Below, in pieces: positions 27,220 through 37,140 of a DNA stretch of 64,000 bases (position 1 is its first letter; each line of letters opens with the position of its first letter). A program made the translations under genes and the position numbers. The stretch is from Telmatobacter sp. DSM 110680. GTDB lineage: Bacteria > Acidobacteriota > Terriglobia > Terriglobales > Acidobacteriaceae. Below the pieces are notes generated by a model that was given only the letters and a program-made list of their open reading frames with translations, was not told the DNA's origin and searched no databases. The DNA is taken from assembly GCF_039994875.1 (NCBI RefSeq), contig NZ_CP121196.1, positions 620,001 through 684,000 of the forward strand, given 5' to 3'.

Positions 27220-27408
27220 ATGACCTCAACGCACATGATGGAGGTCCCATTCAGAAAAGAAGCGCAGTATCTCGGCGCATCCATCGTGTACGTCAGGGAA
27301 CAGATGGGACACAGCTCGATTCAGGTCACAGTGGACACCTATGGTCATCTCGTTCCAGGAGCAGATGTCTCGTATGTAGATCGATTGGATGCAAAGGCCC
27401 GGACGTGA
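27220..27408 (+). pseudogene. 3' remnant of a tyrosine recombinase (integrase) gene
   Basis: Only about the last 45 residues of a phage-type integrase are left: LGASIVYVREQMGHSSIQ, then VTVDTYGHLVPG with the catalytic Tyr, and VDRLDA before the stop. The Arg and HxxR boxes, and everything before them, are missing. The reading begins just after the CRTAC1 stop. It points at the 3' end of tRNA-fMet about 210 bp away, the usual place for an integrase. The rest of 27199-27616 has no gene. Confidence 0.8.
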
Positions 27409-27616
27409 TGTTCGCTTTTCCGTCGAAATCTCCCGCGCGAAATCTCCCGCGAGGGCACGAAGTTCTTTGGACACCGGATCGCTCTGCTCGAGCATATATA
27501 TAGATAATCTTCAGTCTTTCAATCATCTTCTTTCTGGTGATGGGACCAAACGCAACTCAGGCGCAACCTCAAAAGGAGGGTGCGCCCGATGCATCAACCC
27601 AAGTTGTTGATTCAAT

Positions 27617-27693
<77 letters not shown>

Positions 27694-27910
27694 TCCTTAG
27701 TTTAACAACCCACCTTGGGCGGGTCAAATCCCTGGCAAACGCGCCAAGCGACCCGCCGCCGCTCCATCCGTTACACTTCTGGCAGCCTTTGCGATGTGGC
27801 ATTCAGCTTGCGCTAAAACCGGCGTTTTGGCTCCTCGGTCTTCTTGCGAGGCGACGACAATTGGCCGACACACATAAAGAGTTCCAGGCAGACTCCCAAG
27901 GAGCCACAGG

Positions 27911-29383
27911 ATGTCCCACCTTTACGTTGCAGTTTTGGTCGTCATCGTAACTGTCCTTCTTTCTGTGGCCATCTTCAGGACGACCCTCGTCAAAACCAAG
28001 GCCGATTACCTGGTTGCGGGGCGATCCCTGCCTGCTTTCGTTCTCGTTCTCACGCTGCTTACTTCGTGGATCGGTGCAGGCTCTCTGTTCGCGGGCGCTG
28101 AAAACGCCTACAAGAATGGATTCGCAGCCTTGTGGCAGCCGGCAGGTGGATGGCTCGGACTGCTGCTCATCTATTTCATCGCTCCGCGCGCGCGCAAATT
28201 CGCACAGTTCACATTGCCAGACCTGCTTGAGGCACGCTACAACCAGGTCGCCCGCGTGCTCGGCACGTTTGCAATTCTCTTCGCCTACGTTGGAATCACC
28301 AGTTATCAATTCAAAGGCGGCGGCGACGTTCTGCATCTCATCTTTCCAGACACGGTCTCCTCAGAACTCGGTACCTACATCATTGCGGTCTTCGTCATCG
28401 TCACCACTGCGTTAGCGGGCATGTCCTCGGTGGCTTACATGGATGTGGCGATCGGCTCCCTGGTGACAGTCATTTGCCTCATTGCAGCGCCTTACCTGTT
28501 TCTCCAGGCAGGCGGATGGGCCGGTCTGCACTCCGTTCTTCCGCCACAGTATTTCGAGGTGCTCGGCAACTATCGCCTCTCCCCCACCGGTGCCGAACTA
28601 CCAGTCGCCATGGGCCTGATTCGCGCTCTCGAATTCCTTGTTCCGACCATGCTGCTGATGTTGGGAAACCAGGTGATGTATCAGAAGTTCTTCTCCGCAA
28701 GGAGCGAAAAGGACGCGCGCTATTCCGTAGTCGGCTGGATCATCGGCACGCTAGTTCTTGAAACCCTCATCGTCGCGATCGCCGTCTTTGGACGCGCCCT
28801 TTATCCCACCGGCGAAGTTGCTCTCCATCCGCGCGAGATCATCCCTTACACCGCGCGGCACGGACTCCCCGCGGTACTCGGTGCGGTTCTGTTGGGCGCA
28901 GTGTTTGCCAAGGTCATCTCCACCGCTTCGAACTACCTTTTCTCGCCGGCGACCAATCTCGTCAACGATGTGTTTGTGCGTTATATCGCACCCGACGCTT
29001 CAAACAAACGGGTGCTCATTATCTCGCGTCTTGCAGTTGTACTGCTTGGCTGCTGGGCTCTCTATCAGGCCGTGTATGCAGAAAGCATTCTGCAAAAAAT
29101 GCTGTGGGCTTACACCATCTACTCCGCCGCGCTCACACCAGTTGTTCTCGCTGCTTTCTATTCCAAGCGCGCTACAGCCTGGGGAGCGGTCGCCGCCATC
29201 GCCGGTGGAACGGTGGTCACGCTCGCCTGGGATCTTCCCTTCGTCAAAGCTCTCTTCCCGCACATCATTGCTGATCGCGACGCAATTTTCCCTGCGCTGT
29301 TCGTAGCTGTTACCGCTCTGATCGTGGTCAGCCTGTTTACTGCGCCTCCGCGAGAATCTCAACTCGCGCAATTCGCTGATTAG
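27911..29383 (+). CDS. sodium:solute symporter family protein
   Basis: 490 residues with about 13 hydrophobic helices, the normal size of the SSS family. Family features: YLVAGRSLPAFVLVLTLLTS after helix 1, WIGAGSLFAGAENAYKNG in helix 2, and FAKVISTASNYLFSPATNLV in the sodium-site helix. It is an inner-membrane sodium-coupled importer; the substrate (sugar, amino acid or organic acid) cannot be read. It lies 72 bp before alr on the same strand. The ATG at 27911 follows GAGCCACAGG, a weak site. Confidence 0.85.
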   Translation: MSHLYVAVLVVIVTVLLSVAIFRTTLVKTKADYLVAGRSLPAFVLVLTLLTSWIGAGSLFAGAENAYKNGFAALWQPAGGWLGLLLIYFIAPRARKFAQFTLPDLLEARYNQVARVLGTFAILFAYVGITSYQFKGGGDVLHLIFPDTVSSELGTYIIAVFVIVTTALAGMSSVAYMDVAIGSLVTVICLIAAPYLFLQAGGWAGLHSVLPPQYFEVLGNYRLSPTGAELPVAMGLIRALEFLVPTMLLMLGNQVMYQKFFSARSEKDARYSVVGWIIGTLVLETLIVAIAVFGRALYPTGEVALHPREIIPYTARHGLPAVLGAVLLGAVFAKVISTASNYLFSPATNLVNDVFVRYIAPDASNKRVLIISRLAVVLLGCWALYQAVYAESILQKMLWAYTIYSAALTPVVLAAFYSKRATAWGAVAAIAGGTVVTLAWDLPFVKALFPHIIADRDAIFPALFVAVTALIVVSLFTAPPRESQLAQFAD

Positions 29384-29455
29384 CGACTCAGCATCGTCAA
29401 CCGTATCACCGTCGATAGCCGCAACAATGCCCTAGACTGATACTTGGACAGTCCG

Positions 29456-30637
29456 ATGCATACGCGCCCTTGCTGGGTCGAAATCAATACCCGCTCTTTC
29501 GAAAATAACTTTCGCTTTCTCGCGGACCTTGCTGGTCCCCACGTCGATTTGCTGGCCATCGTCAAGGCCAATGCCTACGGACACTCACTCCGACTCTGCG
29601 CTCCCGCCGCGGTTCGCGCCGGTGCAGAGTGGCTTGGCGTCACCAGCGTGGAAGAAGGGATCGAGGCTCGGCGTCTCTGCGCGGACACACGCATTCTCGT
29701 TATTGGCGGTGCTTTCCCCGGTCAGGGAAAAGATGTTCTGCATCATAAGTTGACCCCAATTGTGTGGGACGCATGGCAGTTTGACGAACTCGAAGACGCT
29801 GCCCGTGCAGCTGATATGCGCTCCGTCTCCATTCATCTCGAGATTGATACGGGTATGAGCCGCCAAGGCGCGGATCTGCAATCGCTTCCTTCGCTTCTCG
29901 CGCGCTTTCATCGCGATTCGCCTCTGCGCCTCGAAGGCGTGATGACCCACCTCTTTGCCGCCGACGAAGCCGATGAAGCGGTCACCGACAATCAGTTGGA
30001 GCTCTTGGAAGATGCTTTGAGTTTGATTAACACCACCGGTGTTCATCCCGGCGTGCTCAATGTCGGAAACACCGCCGCACTGCTCGCCGGGCAGGCACCC
30101 AAAATATCCGCACTTGCTTCACGCTTCGGAATGAAAACCCTGATTCGTCCCGGACTCGCGCTCTACGGACTCGTTCCGGAATACGATCCAGGATTCTTGT
30201 CCAGCGAGCCTATCTCTCTCGGCCGTTCGCGCCGTGAGCTGCGCCCTGTACTCAGTTGGAAATCCAGGGTTGTGAGTGTGCGATCCATTGCGCCCGGTGC
30301 TGTCGTAGGCTACAACGGAACCTTCGTCGCCACCGAGCCCATGCGGCTTGCGCTTGTCGCCGCAGGATATGCCGACGGCCTCGATCGCCAGCTCGGCAAT
30401 CGCTTCGAGCTTCTTGTTCGTGGCCAGCGTGCACCATTAGTCGGACGAATCAGCATGGATCAATCCGTCATCGATGTCACCGATATTTCCGACGTAGCCG
30501 CGGGAGATGAAGTCGTAATCCTGGGGAGCCAGATCTCCGAATCGATAACCGCCTTCGATCACGCCAAGGCGACCGACACCATCCCATGGGAAATATTTAC
30601 GCGCATCGGCGAACGCGTTCCCCGTATTGCCATTTAG
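29456..30637 (+). CDS. alr: alanine racemase
   Basis: 393 residues from the ATG at 29456; an in-frame TTG at 29444 is the alternative. PLP-dependent enzyme that interconverts L- and D-alanine for peptidoglycan. The PLP lysine is Lys37 in AIVKANAYGHS. The second catalytic residue is the Tyr in VGYNGTFVA, and the substrate-side motif RISMDQSVIDVTD is present. Length fits the family. The stop overlaps the stop of the convergent kinase-like gene by four bases (30634-30637). It probably shares a transcript with the symporter upstream. Confidence 0.93.
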   Translation: MHTRPCWVEINTRSFENNFRFLADLAGPHVDLLAIVKANAYGHSLRLCAPAAVRAGAEWLGVTSVEEGIEARRLCADTRILVIGGAFPGQGKDVLHHKLTPIVWDAWQFDELEDAARAADMRSVSIHLEIDTGMSRQGADLQSLPSLLARFHRDSPLRLEGVMTHLFAADEADEAVTDNQLELLEDALSLINTTGVHPGVLNVGNTAALLAGQAPKISALASRFGMKTLIRPGLALYGLVPEYDPGFLSSEPISLGRSRRELRPVLSWKSRVVSVRSIAPGAVVGYNGTFVATEPMRLALVAAGYADGLDRQLGNRFELLVRGQRAPLVGRISMDQSVIDVTDISDVAAGDEVVILGSQISESITAFDHAKATDTIPWEIFTRIGERVPRIAI

Positions 30638-31314
30638 CAGGGAGCCCCGGTAGGCCCGATAGAACTTGCAGCACTTGCAGGAACGGCAATCTCCAATTCT
30701 GCCGCTCCGCTCACCGACGCGATCATCGCTTCAGTCCCCATCGCAGAGTTCAGCAGCATGTGATAAAGCCCGCGCGAGCACCACTCCTGCTGATAAAACT
30801 TGCGAATCACTGCAGCGCGCCGCTTGTCGTAAGCCGCCAGCGCCTGCTCCGCATTCTGCGCCTGCTTGGGGAACGCCTGCGTAAACCAGTCGCGCTTCGC
30901 CTTCATCGTTGCATATACAAAAATGTGAAAACATCCCGGCTGGCAAGCCAGTGCGCACGCTGCGCCTCGGCCAACCAGCACGCAGTTCCCCTGCTTCGCC
31001 GCCGCCAGAATCTCATCGCGAATCAGCGTCAGCATGCGCTCGGAATCAAATACCTGCTCTTCGGAGAGGCCGGTCATCTGGTATGCCGTGTCATGCCAGA
31101 ACACTTTGCCGTAGCGGTAGTACCAGGGATCGAGCCGGTCATCGAATTTAGCGGCCAGTTCCGGCGAAACACCCGCCCGCTTAGCCGCCGCACTCACCAG
31201 TTCAGAGTCCAGCAACCGCCAGCCCAGCCGCTCAGCGAGATCGTGCGCAAACTCCCCGCCCCGCGAACCGTATTCCCGCTCTACCGTAATCACCCGGATC
31301 GGCGCATGCATCAT
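30634..31314 (-). CDS. cytidylate kinase-like family protein
   Basis: 226 residues from the ATG at 31314, which follows AAGGGGTGG; the frame is open to 31365. The start RVITVEREYGSRGGEFAHDLAERLGW is the nucleotide-binding loop of the cytidylate kinase-like (AAA_26) group, with an altered P-loop (EYGSRGGE). It is longer at the C-terminus and lacks the classical CMP-kinase signature, so it is probably not the housekeeping Cmk. The cytoplasmic role is unknown. Convergent with alr, with overlapping stops. Confidence 0.8.
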   Translation of the reverse strand: MMHAPIRVITVEREYGSRGGEFAHDLAERLGWRLLDSELVSAAAKRAGVSPELAAKFDDRLDPWYYRYGKVFWHDTAYQMTGLSEEQVFDSERMLTLIRDEILAAAKQGNCVLVGRGAACALACQPGCFHIFVYATMKAKRDWFTQAFPKQAQNAEQALAAYDKRRAAVIRKFYQQEWCSRGLYHMLLNSAMGTEAMIASVSGAAELEIAVPASAASSIGPTGAPC

Positions 31315-31423
31315 CAGCCACCCCTTGCCACTGGAGCATACAACGAAAGAGCATTTACCCCGCAAGTGAATAGACTCCCTGAAAACGTCTACGGTTGCAT
31401 TGGATTAAAAACAACACCTTGAC

Positions 31424-31447
31424 TATCTACAATACTTATTGTAGATA
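31424..31447. promoter_or_regulatory. PadR operator over the padR promoter
   Basis: TATCTACAATA (31424-31434) and TATTGTAGATA (31437-31447) form a perfect 11-bp inverted repeat around CT. A -35-like TTGACT lies at 31419-31424, and -10-like candidates (TAGATA 31442, GATAAT 31444) fall inside or next to the palindrome. The padR ATG is at 31456, so a bound dimer would block the promoter. Autorepression is expected from PadR biology. Confidence 0.8.
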
Positions 31448-31455
31448 ATCTAGGC

Positions 31456-31785
31456 ATGGGAAAGCCCAGCGATCTCGTCCAAGGCACACTCGACCTGCTC
31501 ATCCTCAAGACCCTCCTGCCTGATTCCATGCACGGATGGGCCATTGCAAAACGAATTCAACAACTCTCCGGGGAAGTCCTCCAGGTTCAACAAGGCTCGC
31601 TCTATCCCGCCCTCCACCGGCTCGAACAGCAGGGCTGGATCAAAGCTAAGTGGGCCGAAAGTGAAACAGGACGAAAAGCCAAGTTCTATTCACTTACCGC
31701 AGCCGGACGCGGCCAGCTCGAGAAAGAAACTGCAAGCTGGAATCGACTCTCCGCCGCCATCAACCTGGTCGTGAGTGAGATGTAA
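31456..31785 (+). CDS. PadR family transcription regulator
   Basis: 109 residues, a typical short (subgroup 2) PadR. The winged helix is [25 protein letters not shown] followed by [24 protein letters not shown], then the wing and a short C-terminal dimer helix. It precedes two ADOP permease genes by 32 bp, the standard acidobacterial arrangement. There is no clear ribosome site, and the predicted start of transcription is very close to the ATG. It likely represses itself and the permease pair through the palindrome at 31424-31447. Confidence 0.92.
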   Translation: MGKPSDLVQGTLDLLILKTLLPDSMHGWAIAKRIQQLSGEVLQVQQGSLYPALHRLEQQGWIKAKWAESETGRKAKFYSLTAAGRGQLEKETASWNRLSAAINLVVSEM

Positions 31786-31817
31786 CGCGTCACCTGACAC
31801 ACGCAAGGGAGGGGAAC

Positions 31818-34478
31818 ATGCGCTGGTTACATCAACTTCAAATGCGATTCCTGATGCTTTTTGGTCGAGCTGGCGCTGGCAGCCACCTTGAGGACGAACT
31901 CAGCTTCCACCTCGAGCGTCAGATCCAGGAGAACGTCGCCGCCGGCATGACCCGCGAAGAAGCACGCTACTCCGCCCTTCGCACCTTTGGCAATCCAGCA
32001 CTGCTTCGCGAACAGACACGATCAACCTGGTCATGGTCGTCTTTGGAATCCATACTCCGCGATGTGCGCATCGGGTGCCGCACACTGTACCGCGCCCCTG
32101 GCTTCGCACTCATCGCCGTCTTCGTGATGGCACTCGGGCTTGGCGCAAATGTAGCTCTCTTCACGATCGTCCGCGGAGTGCTTCTCAAGCCGCTGCCATA
32201 CGTCGACCCCAACCACCTCATCATGCTCTATGAAAGCGAGCACGGCCCCTCCGCTAGAGCACAATACGCGCCCGTCGATCCGAGGAGCTTCTTCGATTGG
32301 CAGAAGTCCGCGACTGGCGTCGAGCAGATGGCAATGGTCTCACCGTTTCAGAGCTATAACGTGTCGGCCGAAGGCGGCAAACTCCCTGAGAGGATTGATG
32401 CCGGCTGGTGCTCGTGGAACTTCTTCTCCATCCTCGGTGTTCAACCTGCGATTGGCCGCAACTTTGCCGCGAGTGATGACCAACCCGGTGCCGCAGCTAG
32501 TGTCCTCCTCACAAATACATTCTGGAAACGCCGCTATGCCGGCGATCCATCCATCGTCGGAAAGACTGTGTGGCTCGATGCCCATCCCTACACGGTTCTC
32601 GGAGTCCTTCCTTCCTGGTTTGTGTACTCCGGCTCCTTCGGTGGTAAGAACATTCAAGTCTGGACACCTTTCAACCACGAAGCGCCTCCCAGTCTCCTCG
32701 CCACCTACGAAGATCACGAAGCCCTCGTAGCTGCGCGCATCAAACCTGGCTCAACGCTCCAAAGCGTCGTCGCTCAGATCAACACGATCCAGCAGCAGAT
32801 CAAGAAAGAACACGCGGGGCCCGCCGTGCATCCCTTCGCCAGCGGTCGCCTCATGCTCGACGATGCCGTGCAGGATTACAAAACTCCGCTCTATGTCCTT
32901 CTCGCCGCTACCGTTTGTGTTCTGTTTATCGCCTCCATGAATGTTGCCGGCCTCCTCGTTGCACGAACCGCAGCGCGCGGCAAAGAAATAGCAATTCGCA
33001 CTGCACTGGGCGGCGGCCGCCTCCGACTGGTGCGAGAACAACTCACAGAGAGCGTTCTCATATGCGTCACAGCGGGTGCCATCGGAATCGCGTTCGCGTG
33101 GACAGCGCTGCAATTCATCGCCCATTTCCAGCCCGATATGAACCGCATAGAATCTGTGCGGATTGATGGGGTTGTGCTTCTTTTCACCTTTGTTGCGATT
33201 GCCGTTTGCGCGCTCTTCTCCGGAGCTCTCTCTGCATTCAGTCTTGAGAGCCGTCAGCTTTTGAGTGCCCTGCAGGAATCTTCTCGTTCCACTAAGGGAA
33301 GTAAGCGGCGCGCCACGCTTCGCCGCTCGTTGCTGGTGATCGAAGTCAGCCTCACCGTGGTTCTGCTTGCCGGGGCCGGCCTTCTCCTCAAAAGCTATCA
33401 GCGTATGCGCGGCACGGACCTCGGCATCCCCATCAAAAACACTCTCACCATGCATCTCAGCCTGCCTGAAGCGCGTTATAAGGAACCCGCCAAACAGGCC
33501 GCCTTCTTTGAACAGCTCATCACGCAGGTCCGCGCTCTTCCCGGTGTCGGCAGCGCTGGCCTTGTCTCCACCGCGCCCGGTCAGGGCTGGGGCGGCGACA
33601 GCCTCGCGGACATCGTTGAACGCCCGCTTCGCCCCGAAAATTTCCTCGACATGCACATGCGTGCTGCGGATCCGGGTTACTTTGCAGCCGCAGAGATCCC
33701 GCTGATGCGCGGTCGCATCTTCACATCCGATGAGCGATTCGCCCGCGGCAAAGTCGCGGTCATATCGCATCAAGCCGCGCTGCAACTCTTCCCCAAAGAA
33801 GATCCCATCGGCAAGCACCTGCGTTTCGACTTCTCCCATCAGGAGCTGGAAATTATCGGCGTTGTCGCTGACACGCGATGGGACATACACGAAGATCCCA
33901 AACCAACCATCTATCAACCCCTCTTTGGCAGCGATTTTGCTGGCGCCACGATTTTCGTTCGCAGCGCCCATAACGTGGAATCGCTCGCTATGCCCATCGA
34001 AAGCATCATTGGCCATCTCGACCGCGATTTGCCCGTCTCCAACGTGAAGACTCTCCGCGAAACCATCGACAAGTCCACAATCGATTCCCAATTCGACTCG
34101 CTGCTCGTGCTGGCCTTCGCAGTGATCGCGCTGATCCTCGCTGCCGCCGGTCTCTACGGAGTCCTCTCCTATCTCGTAACCCAGCGCACGTCCGAACTCG
34201 GCATCCGCATGGCACTCGGTGCAAAGCGCTCGCAGTTGTTGCGGGCAGTCCTCTTCGATGGCCTGCGCCCTGCCCTTCTCGGTCTCGTGGTTGGATTCGG
34301 AGCAAGCGCATTTGCCGTGCGCCTCATCAAATCGATGCTCTATCAAACAGAGGCGCTCGATCCCACAGTTTTCACAGCGGTTTTAGCACTCCTGCTAACG
34401 GTGGCGATTCTTGCCTGCCTGTTCCCCGCATGGCGCGCTTCGCGCCTTGATCCTATGCAGGCGCTGAGAACGGAATAA
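31818..34478 (+). CDS. ADOP-type ABC permease (MacB/FtsX-like), copy 1
   Basis: 886 residues. The N-terminal permease-prefix region (FHLERQIQENVAAGMTREEA) precedes TM1 (GFALIAVFVMALGLGANVAL), a MacB-like periplasmic domain, and FtsX domain 1 (TM helices about 360-470). Then come a second MacB-like periplasmic domain and a C-terminal FtsX domain (about 760-880) ending in AWRASRLDPMQALRTE. No ATPase gene is nearby, as is usual for acidobacterial duplicated orphan permeases. The ATG follows GGGAGGGGAAC. Function is unproven; such proteins are thought to be mechanotransmission or efflux permeases. Confidence 0.9.
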   Translation: MRWLHQLQMRFLMLFGRAGAGSHLEDELSFHLERQIQENVAAGMTREEARYSALRTFGNPALLREQTRSTWSWSSLESILRDVRIGCRTLYRAPGFALIAVFVMALGLGANVALFTIVRGVLLKPLPYVDPNHLIMLYESEHGPSARAQYAPVDPRSFFDWQKSATGVEQMAMVSPFQSYNVSAEGGKLPERIDAGWCSWNFFSILGVQPAIGRNFAASDDQPGAAASVLLTNTFWKRRYAGDPSIVGKTVWLDAHPYTVLGVLPSWFVYSGSFGGKNIQVWTPFNHEAPPSLLATYEDHEALVAARIKPGSTLQSVVAQINTIQQQIKKEHAGPAVHPFASGRLMLDDAVQDYKTPLYVLLAATVCVLFIASMNVAGLLVARTAARGKEIAIRTALGGGRLRLVREQLTESVLICVTAGAIGIAFAWTALQFIAHFQPDMNRIESVRIDGVVLLFTFVAIAVCALFSGALSAFSLESRQLLSALQESSRSTKGSKRRATLRRSLLVIEVSLTVVLLAGAGLLLKSYQRMRGTDLGIPIKNTLTMHLSLPEARYKEPAKQAAFFEQLITQVRALPGVGSAGLVSTAPGQGWGGDSLADIVERPLRPENFLDMHMRAADPGYFAAAEIPLMRGRIFTSDERFARGKVAVISHQAALQLFPKEDPIGKHLRFDFSHQELEIIGVVADTRWDIHEDPKPTIYQPLFGSDFAGATIFVRSAHNVESLAMPIESIIGHLDRDLPVSNVKTLRETIDKSTIDSQFDSLLVLAFAVIALILAAAGLYGVLSYLVTQRTSELGIRMALGAKRSQLLRAVLFDGLRPALLGLVVGFGASAFAVRLIKSMLYQTEALDPTVFTAVLALLLTVAILACLFPAWRASRLDPMQALRTE

Positions 34479-34492
34479 CTGGAGGAATAGCA

Positions 34493-37138
34493 TTGCGTTG
34501 GATTGAACAACTCCGAATGCAAATTCAGATGCTGCTCGGTCGCGAACGAGCCGGCACGCGCCTCAACGACGAACTGGCGTTTCATCTCGACCGTCAGATC
34601 GCTGAAAACATCGCCGCAGGCATGACTCCGGAGGAAGCCGGCTATTCCGCTCTCCGCACATTCGGCAATCCCGCCCTTCTTCGGGAGCGGACACGAACCA
34701 CCTGGAGTTGGAATGGTCTCGAATCGCTTCTGCGCGACTTCCGCTTTGCGTTTCGCGCCTTGCGCCGCACTCCCGGCTTCACCGCAATTGCGATTGTCGT
34801 CATGGCTCTCGGGATCGGTGCGAATGTCGCGCTGTTCACCGTCGTGCGCAATGTAATCCTCAAACCGCTACCATTCAAAGATCCTGATCGTCTTCTCATG
34901 CTTTACGAAGACAGTGTTCACACTCCCGGAAAGCCGGATTTCAATGTCGTCGCTGGTGGGGTCTACCAGGAATGGAAAAAGCAAAACCATACCTTCAGCA
35001 ATCTCGCGCTGGTAGGAAACACACACGTTAATCTGTCGGGGTCGAGCGGCCAGCTTCCTGAGAAGCTTGCCGGTGCACAATTTTCCTGGGATCTTTTGCC
35101 GACCCTCGGCGTCGAGCCGGCGCTAGGTCGGAATTTTGTAGAGTCGGAAGACAGCCCTTCGGCCAATGGCACGGTTCTACTCAGTTGGAGACTGTGGAAG
35201 CGGCGTTTCGGCGGCAATCCCGCCATCCTGAATCAATCCATCTTCATTGATGCCGCGCCGTACATGGTCATTGGCGTTATGCCAGCCTGGTTCGATTTTC
35301 CGCGACCTCAAACCCAGTTGTGGTTACCCGTCTCTCACGAGAGGCCGATGAAAACCATGACGACACTGAGCGATCACACGTTTGGTGTTGTTGGTCGCCT
35401 CAGGCCAGGTATTTCGGAAGCGCAAGCCGAAGCCGATCTGAGTTTGATCTCGCTTCATCTCCACAACGCGAATCTCAGCGATCCGTTCGTTTTCAAATCA
35501 GCCAACAGCCGGCCGCTGCTCGAGCACATGGTGGGACCCATCAAGCCGGCGCTCTACGTCTTGCTCGCGGCTACCACTTGTGTATTGCTCATTGCATGTC
35601 TGAACATCGCCAATCTGCTAATAGCGCGCGCGACTGCGCGACGTAAAGATCTCGCAATTCGAAGCGCTCTCGGCGGCGGCCGGCTTCGTCTCCTCACAGA
35701 ACGCCTCATGGAAAGCCTGCTGCTTTCAGCCTTCGGCGGTGCGTTTGGCATCCTTCTGGCGTACGCGGCATTGCAGTGGCTCATCCAGACGCGGCATGAC
35801 ATGAGCCGCGTCGAAACCATTCACTTCGATGGTGTGGTTATCGCATTCACAGGCGGAATCATCTTCTTCTCCGCTCTGTTCTCGGGCGTTATCTCGGCAA
35901 TTAGCACCGGAGACGCAGCCATCCTCAGCACGCTTCACGAGTCTTCGCGCGGACTCAGTGGAAGCCGCGAAAGGACAAGCCTGCGCCGCGTCCTGCTGAC
36001 ACTTCAGGTGGGGCTGACAGTGGTCTTGTTAGCGGGCGCAGGCCTCCTGGTCAAAAGCTACGAGCGCCTTCGCTCAACCGATATGGGCTGCAGCACTCAG
36101 AATGTGCTGACCCTGCGTACAGGACTTCCCGATGCACGTTACAAAACCCCCGCTGAGCGTGTGAACTTCTTCGATACGCTTCTCGACCGAATTCGCAACG
36201 TACCCGGAATTACAGCGGCGGGAATCGTCGAATCGGTCCCCGGACAGGGCTACTGGGGAGACACGAGCTTCACAATTGTCGGCCACCCGCCGCTTCCACA
36301 GGGCTCAGGAATCTGGGCGCTCAATCGAAGTGCTGATCCCGGGTACTTTCAAGCGATGGGGATTCCCATCCTGCGAGGACGCACCTTCAATCCTGCGCTT
36401 CGATTGAAACTGGCCAATGAAATCATCGTCGATCAGACCTTCGTCAATAAGTTCATGCCCGGCGAAGAACCCATCGGCAAGCACGTTCACACGAACGACA
36501 AGGACTATGTGATTGTCGGCGTCGTCGGCGCCACACGGTTCCAACTCGGTGAAGATCCAAACCCTATAAAGTACTTCTCACTCGGATCAGGAGAGGCTCC
36601 CGTCGTAGCCATCGTGATCCGGTCGAATCAGGACGTCGCGCAATTCGCTCTTCCCGTACAGCGAATCGTTTCAGACATGGATCGCGACCTGGCCGTCTCC
36701 GACATTCTCACCATGGACCAGTTGTTGGGCAAATCGACTCTCGACTCCAGCTTCAACGCGATTTTGCTCACCGCGTTGGCTGTTCTCTCACTAATCCTCG
36801 CGGCGGTCGGCATCTTCGGCGTTCTTTCCTATATCGTCGCGCAACGTACCGGCGAGATTGGCATCCGCATCGCGCTCGGTGCGCAGCGAGAGCAGGTACT
36901 CCGACTGATGCTGGTCAATGGAATGTGGCCCGCGCTAATCGGCCTCGTTGTCGGCCTGGTCGCTGCCGCAGCCGCGACACGTCTGCTTCGCACGTTGCTC
37001 TTTGCGACACAGCCCCTTGACCCCGCGGTCTTCGCTTCGGTCGCCGCAACGCTGCTCGCGGTTGCAGCCATCGCCTGCCTCATTCCCGCATGGCGCGCCT
37101 CACGCCTCGATCCCATGCAGGCCCTCAGAACCGAGTAG
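34493..37138 (+). CDS. ADOP-type ABC permease (MacB/FtsX-like), copy 2
   Basis: 881 residues, a clear paralogue of the preceding gene in the same domain order: prefix FHLDRQIAENIAAGMTPEEA, TM1 GFTAIAIVVMALGIGANVAL, end AWRASRLDPMQALRTE. The start is TTG at 34493, supported by GGAGG at 34481-34485 and by alignment of the N-terminus with copy 1; no nearby ATG fits. The gap to copy 1 is 14 bp, so both are co-transcribed. The periplasmic domains differ more than the membrane parts, suggesting different ligands or a heterodimer. Confidence 0.9.
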   Translation: MRWIEQLRMQIQMLLGRERAGTRLNDELAFHLDRQIAENIAAGMTPEEAGYSALRTFGNPALLRERTRTTWSWNGLESLLRDFRFAFRALRRTPGFTAIAIVVMALGIGANVALFTVVRNVILKPLPFKDPDRLLMLYEDSVHTPGKPDFNVVAGGVYQEWKKQNHTFSNLALVGNTHVNLSGSSGQLPEKLAGAQFSWDLLPTLGVEPALGRNFVESEDSPSANGTVLLSWRLWKRRFGGNPAILNQSIFIDAAPYMVIGVMPAWFDFPRPQTQLWLPVSHERPMKTMTTLSDHTFGVVGRLRPGISEAQAEADLSLISLHLHNANLSDPFVFKSANSRPLLEHMVGPIKPALYVLLAATTCVLLIACLNIANLLIARATARRKDLAIRSALGGGRLRLLTERLMESLLLSAFGGAFGILLAYAALQWLIQTRHDMSRVETIHFDGVVIAFTGGIIFFSALFSGVISAISTGDAAILSTLHESSRGLSGSRERTSLRRVLLTLQVGLTVVLLAGAGLLVKSYERLRSTDMGCSTQNVLTLRTGLPDARYKTPAERVNFFDTLLDRIRNVPGITAAGIVESVPGQGYWGDTSFTIVGHPPLPQGSGIWALNRSADPGYFQAMGIPILRGRTFNPALRLKLANEIIVDQTFVNKFMPGEEPIGKHVHTNDKDYVIVGVVGATRFQLGEDPNPIKYFSLGSGEAPVVAIVIRSNQDVAQFALPVQRIVSDMDRDLAVSDILTMDQLLGKSTLDSSFNAILLTALAVLSLILAAVGIFGVLSYIVAQRTGEIGIRIALGAQREQVLRLMLVNGMWPALIGLVVGLVAAAAATRLLRTLLFATQPLDPAVFASVAATLLAVAAIACLIPAWRASRLDPMQALRTE

Positions 37139-37140
37139 TG

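Noticed and set aside
27220-27408. Functional integrase or excisionase
   Set aside because: Only the C-terminal ~45 residues remain; the Arg and HxxR catalytic boxes are missing.
32751-34346. 531-codon open frame on the minus strand inside the first ADOP gene
   Set aside because: It is antisense to a clearly conserved permease. Its composition is low-complexity in Glu/His/Gly, with no domain and no ribosome site.
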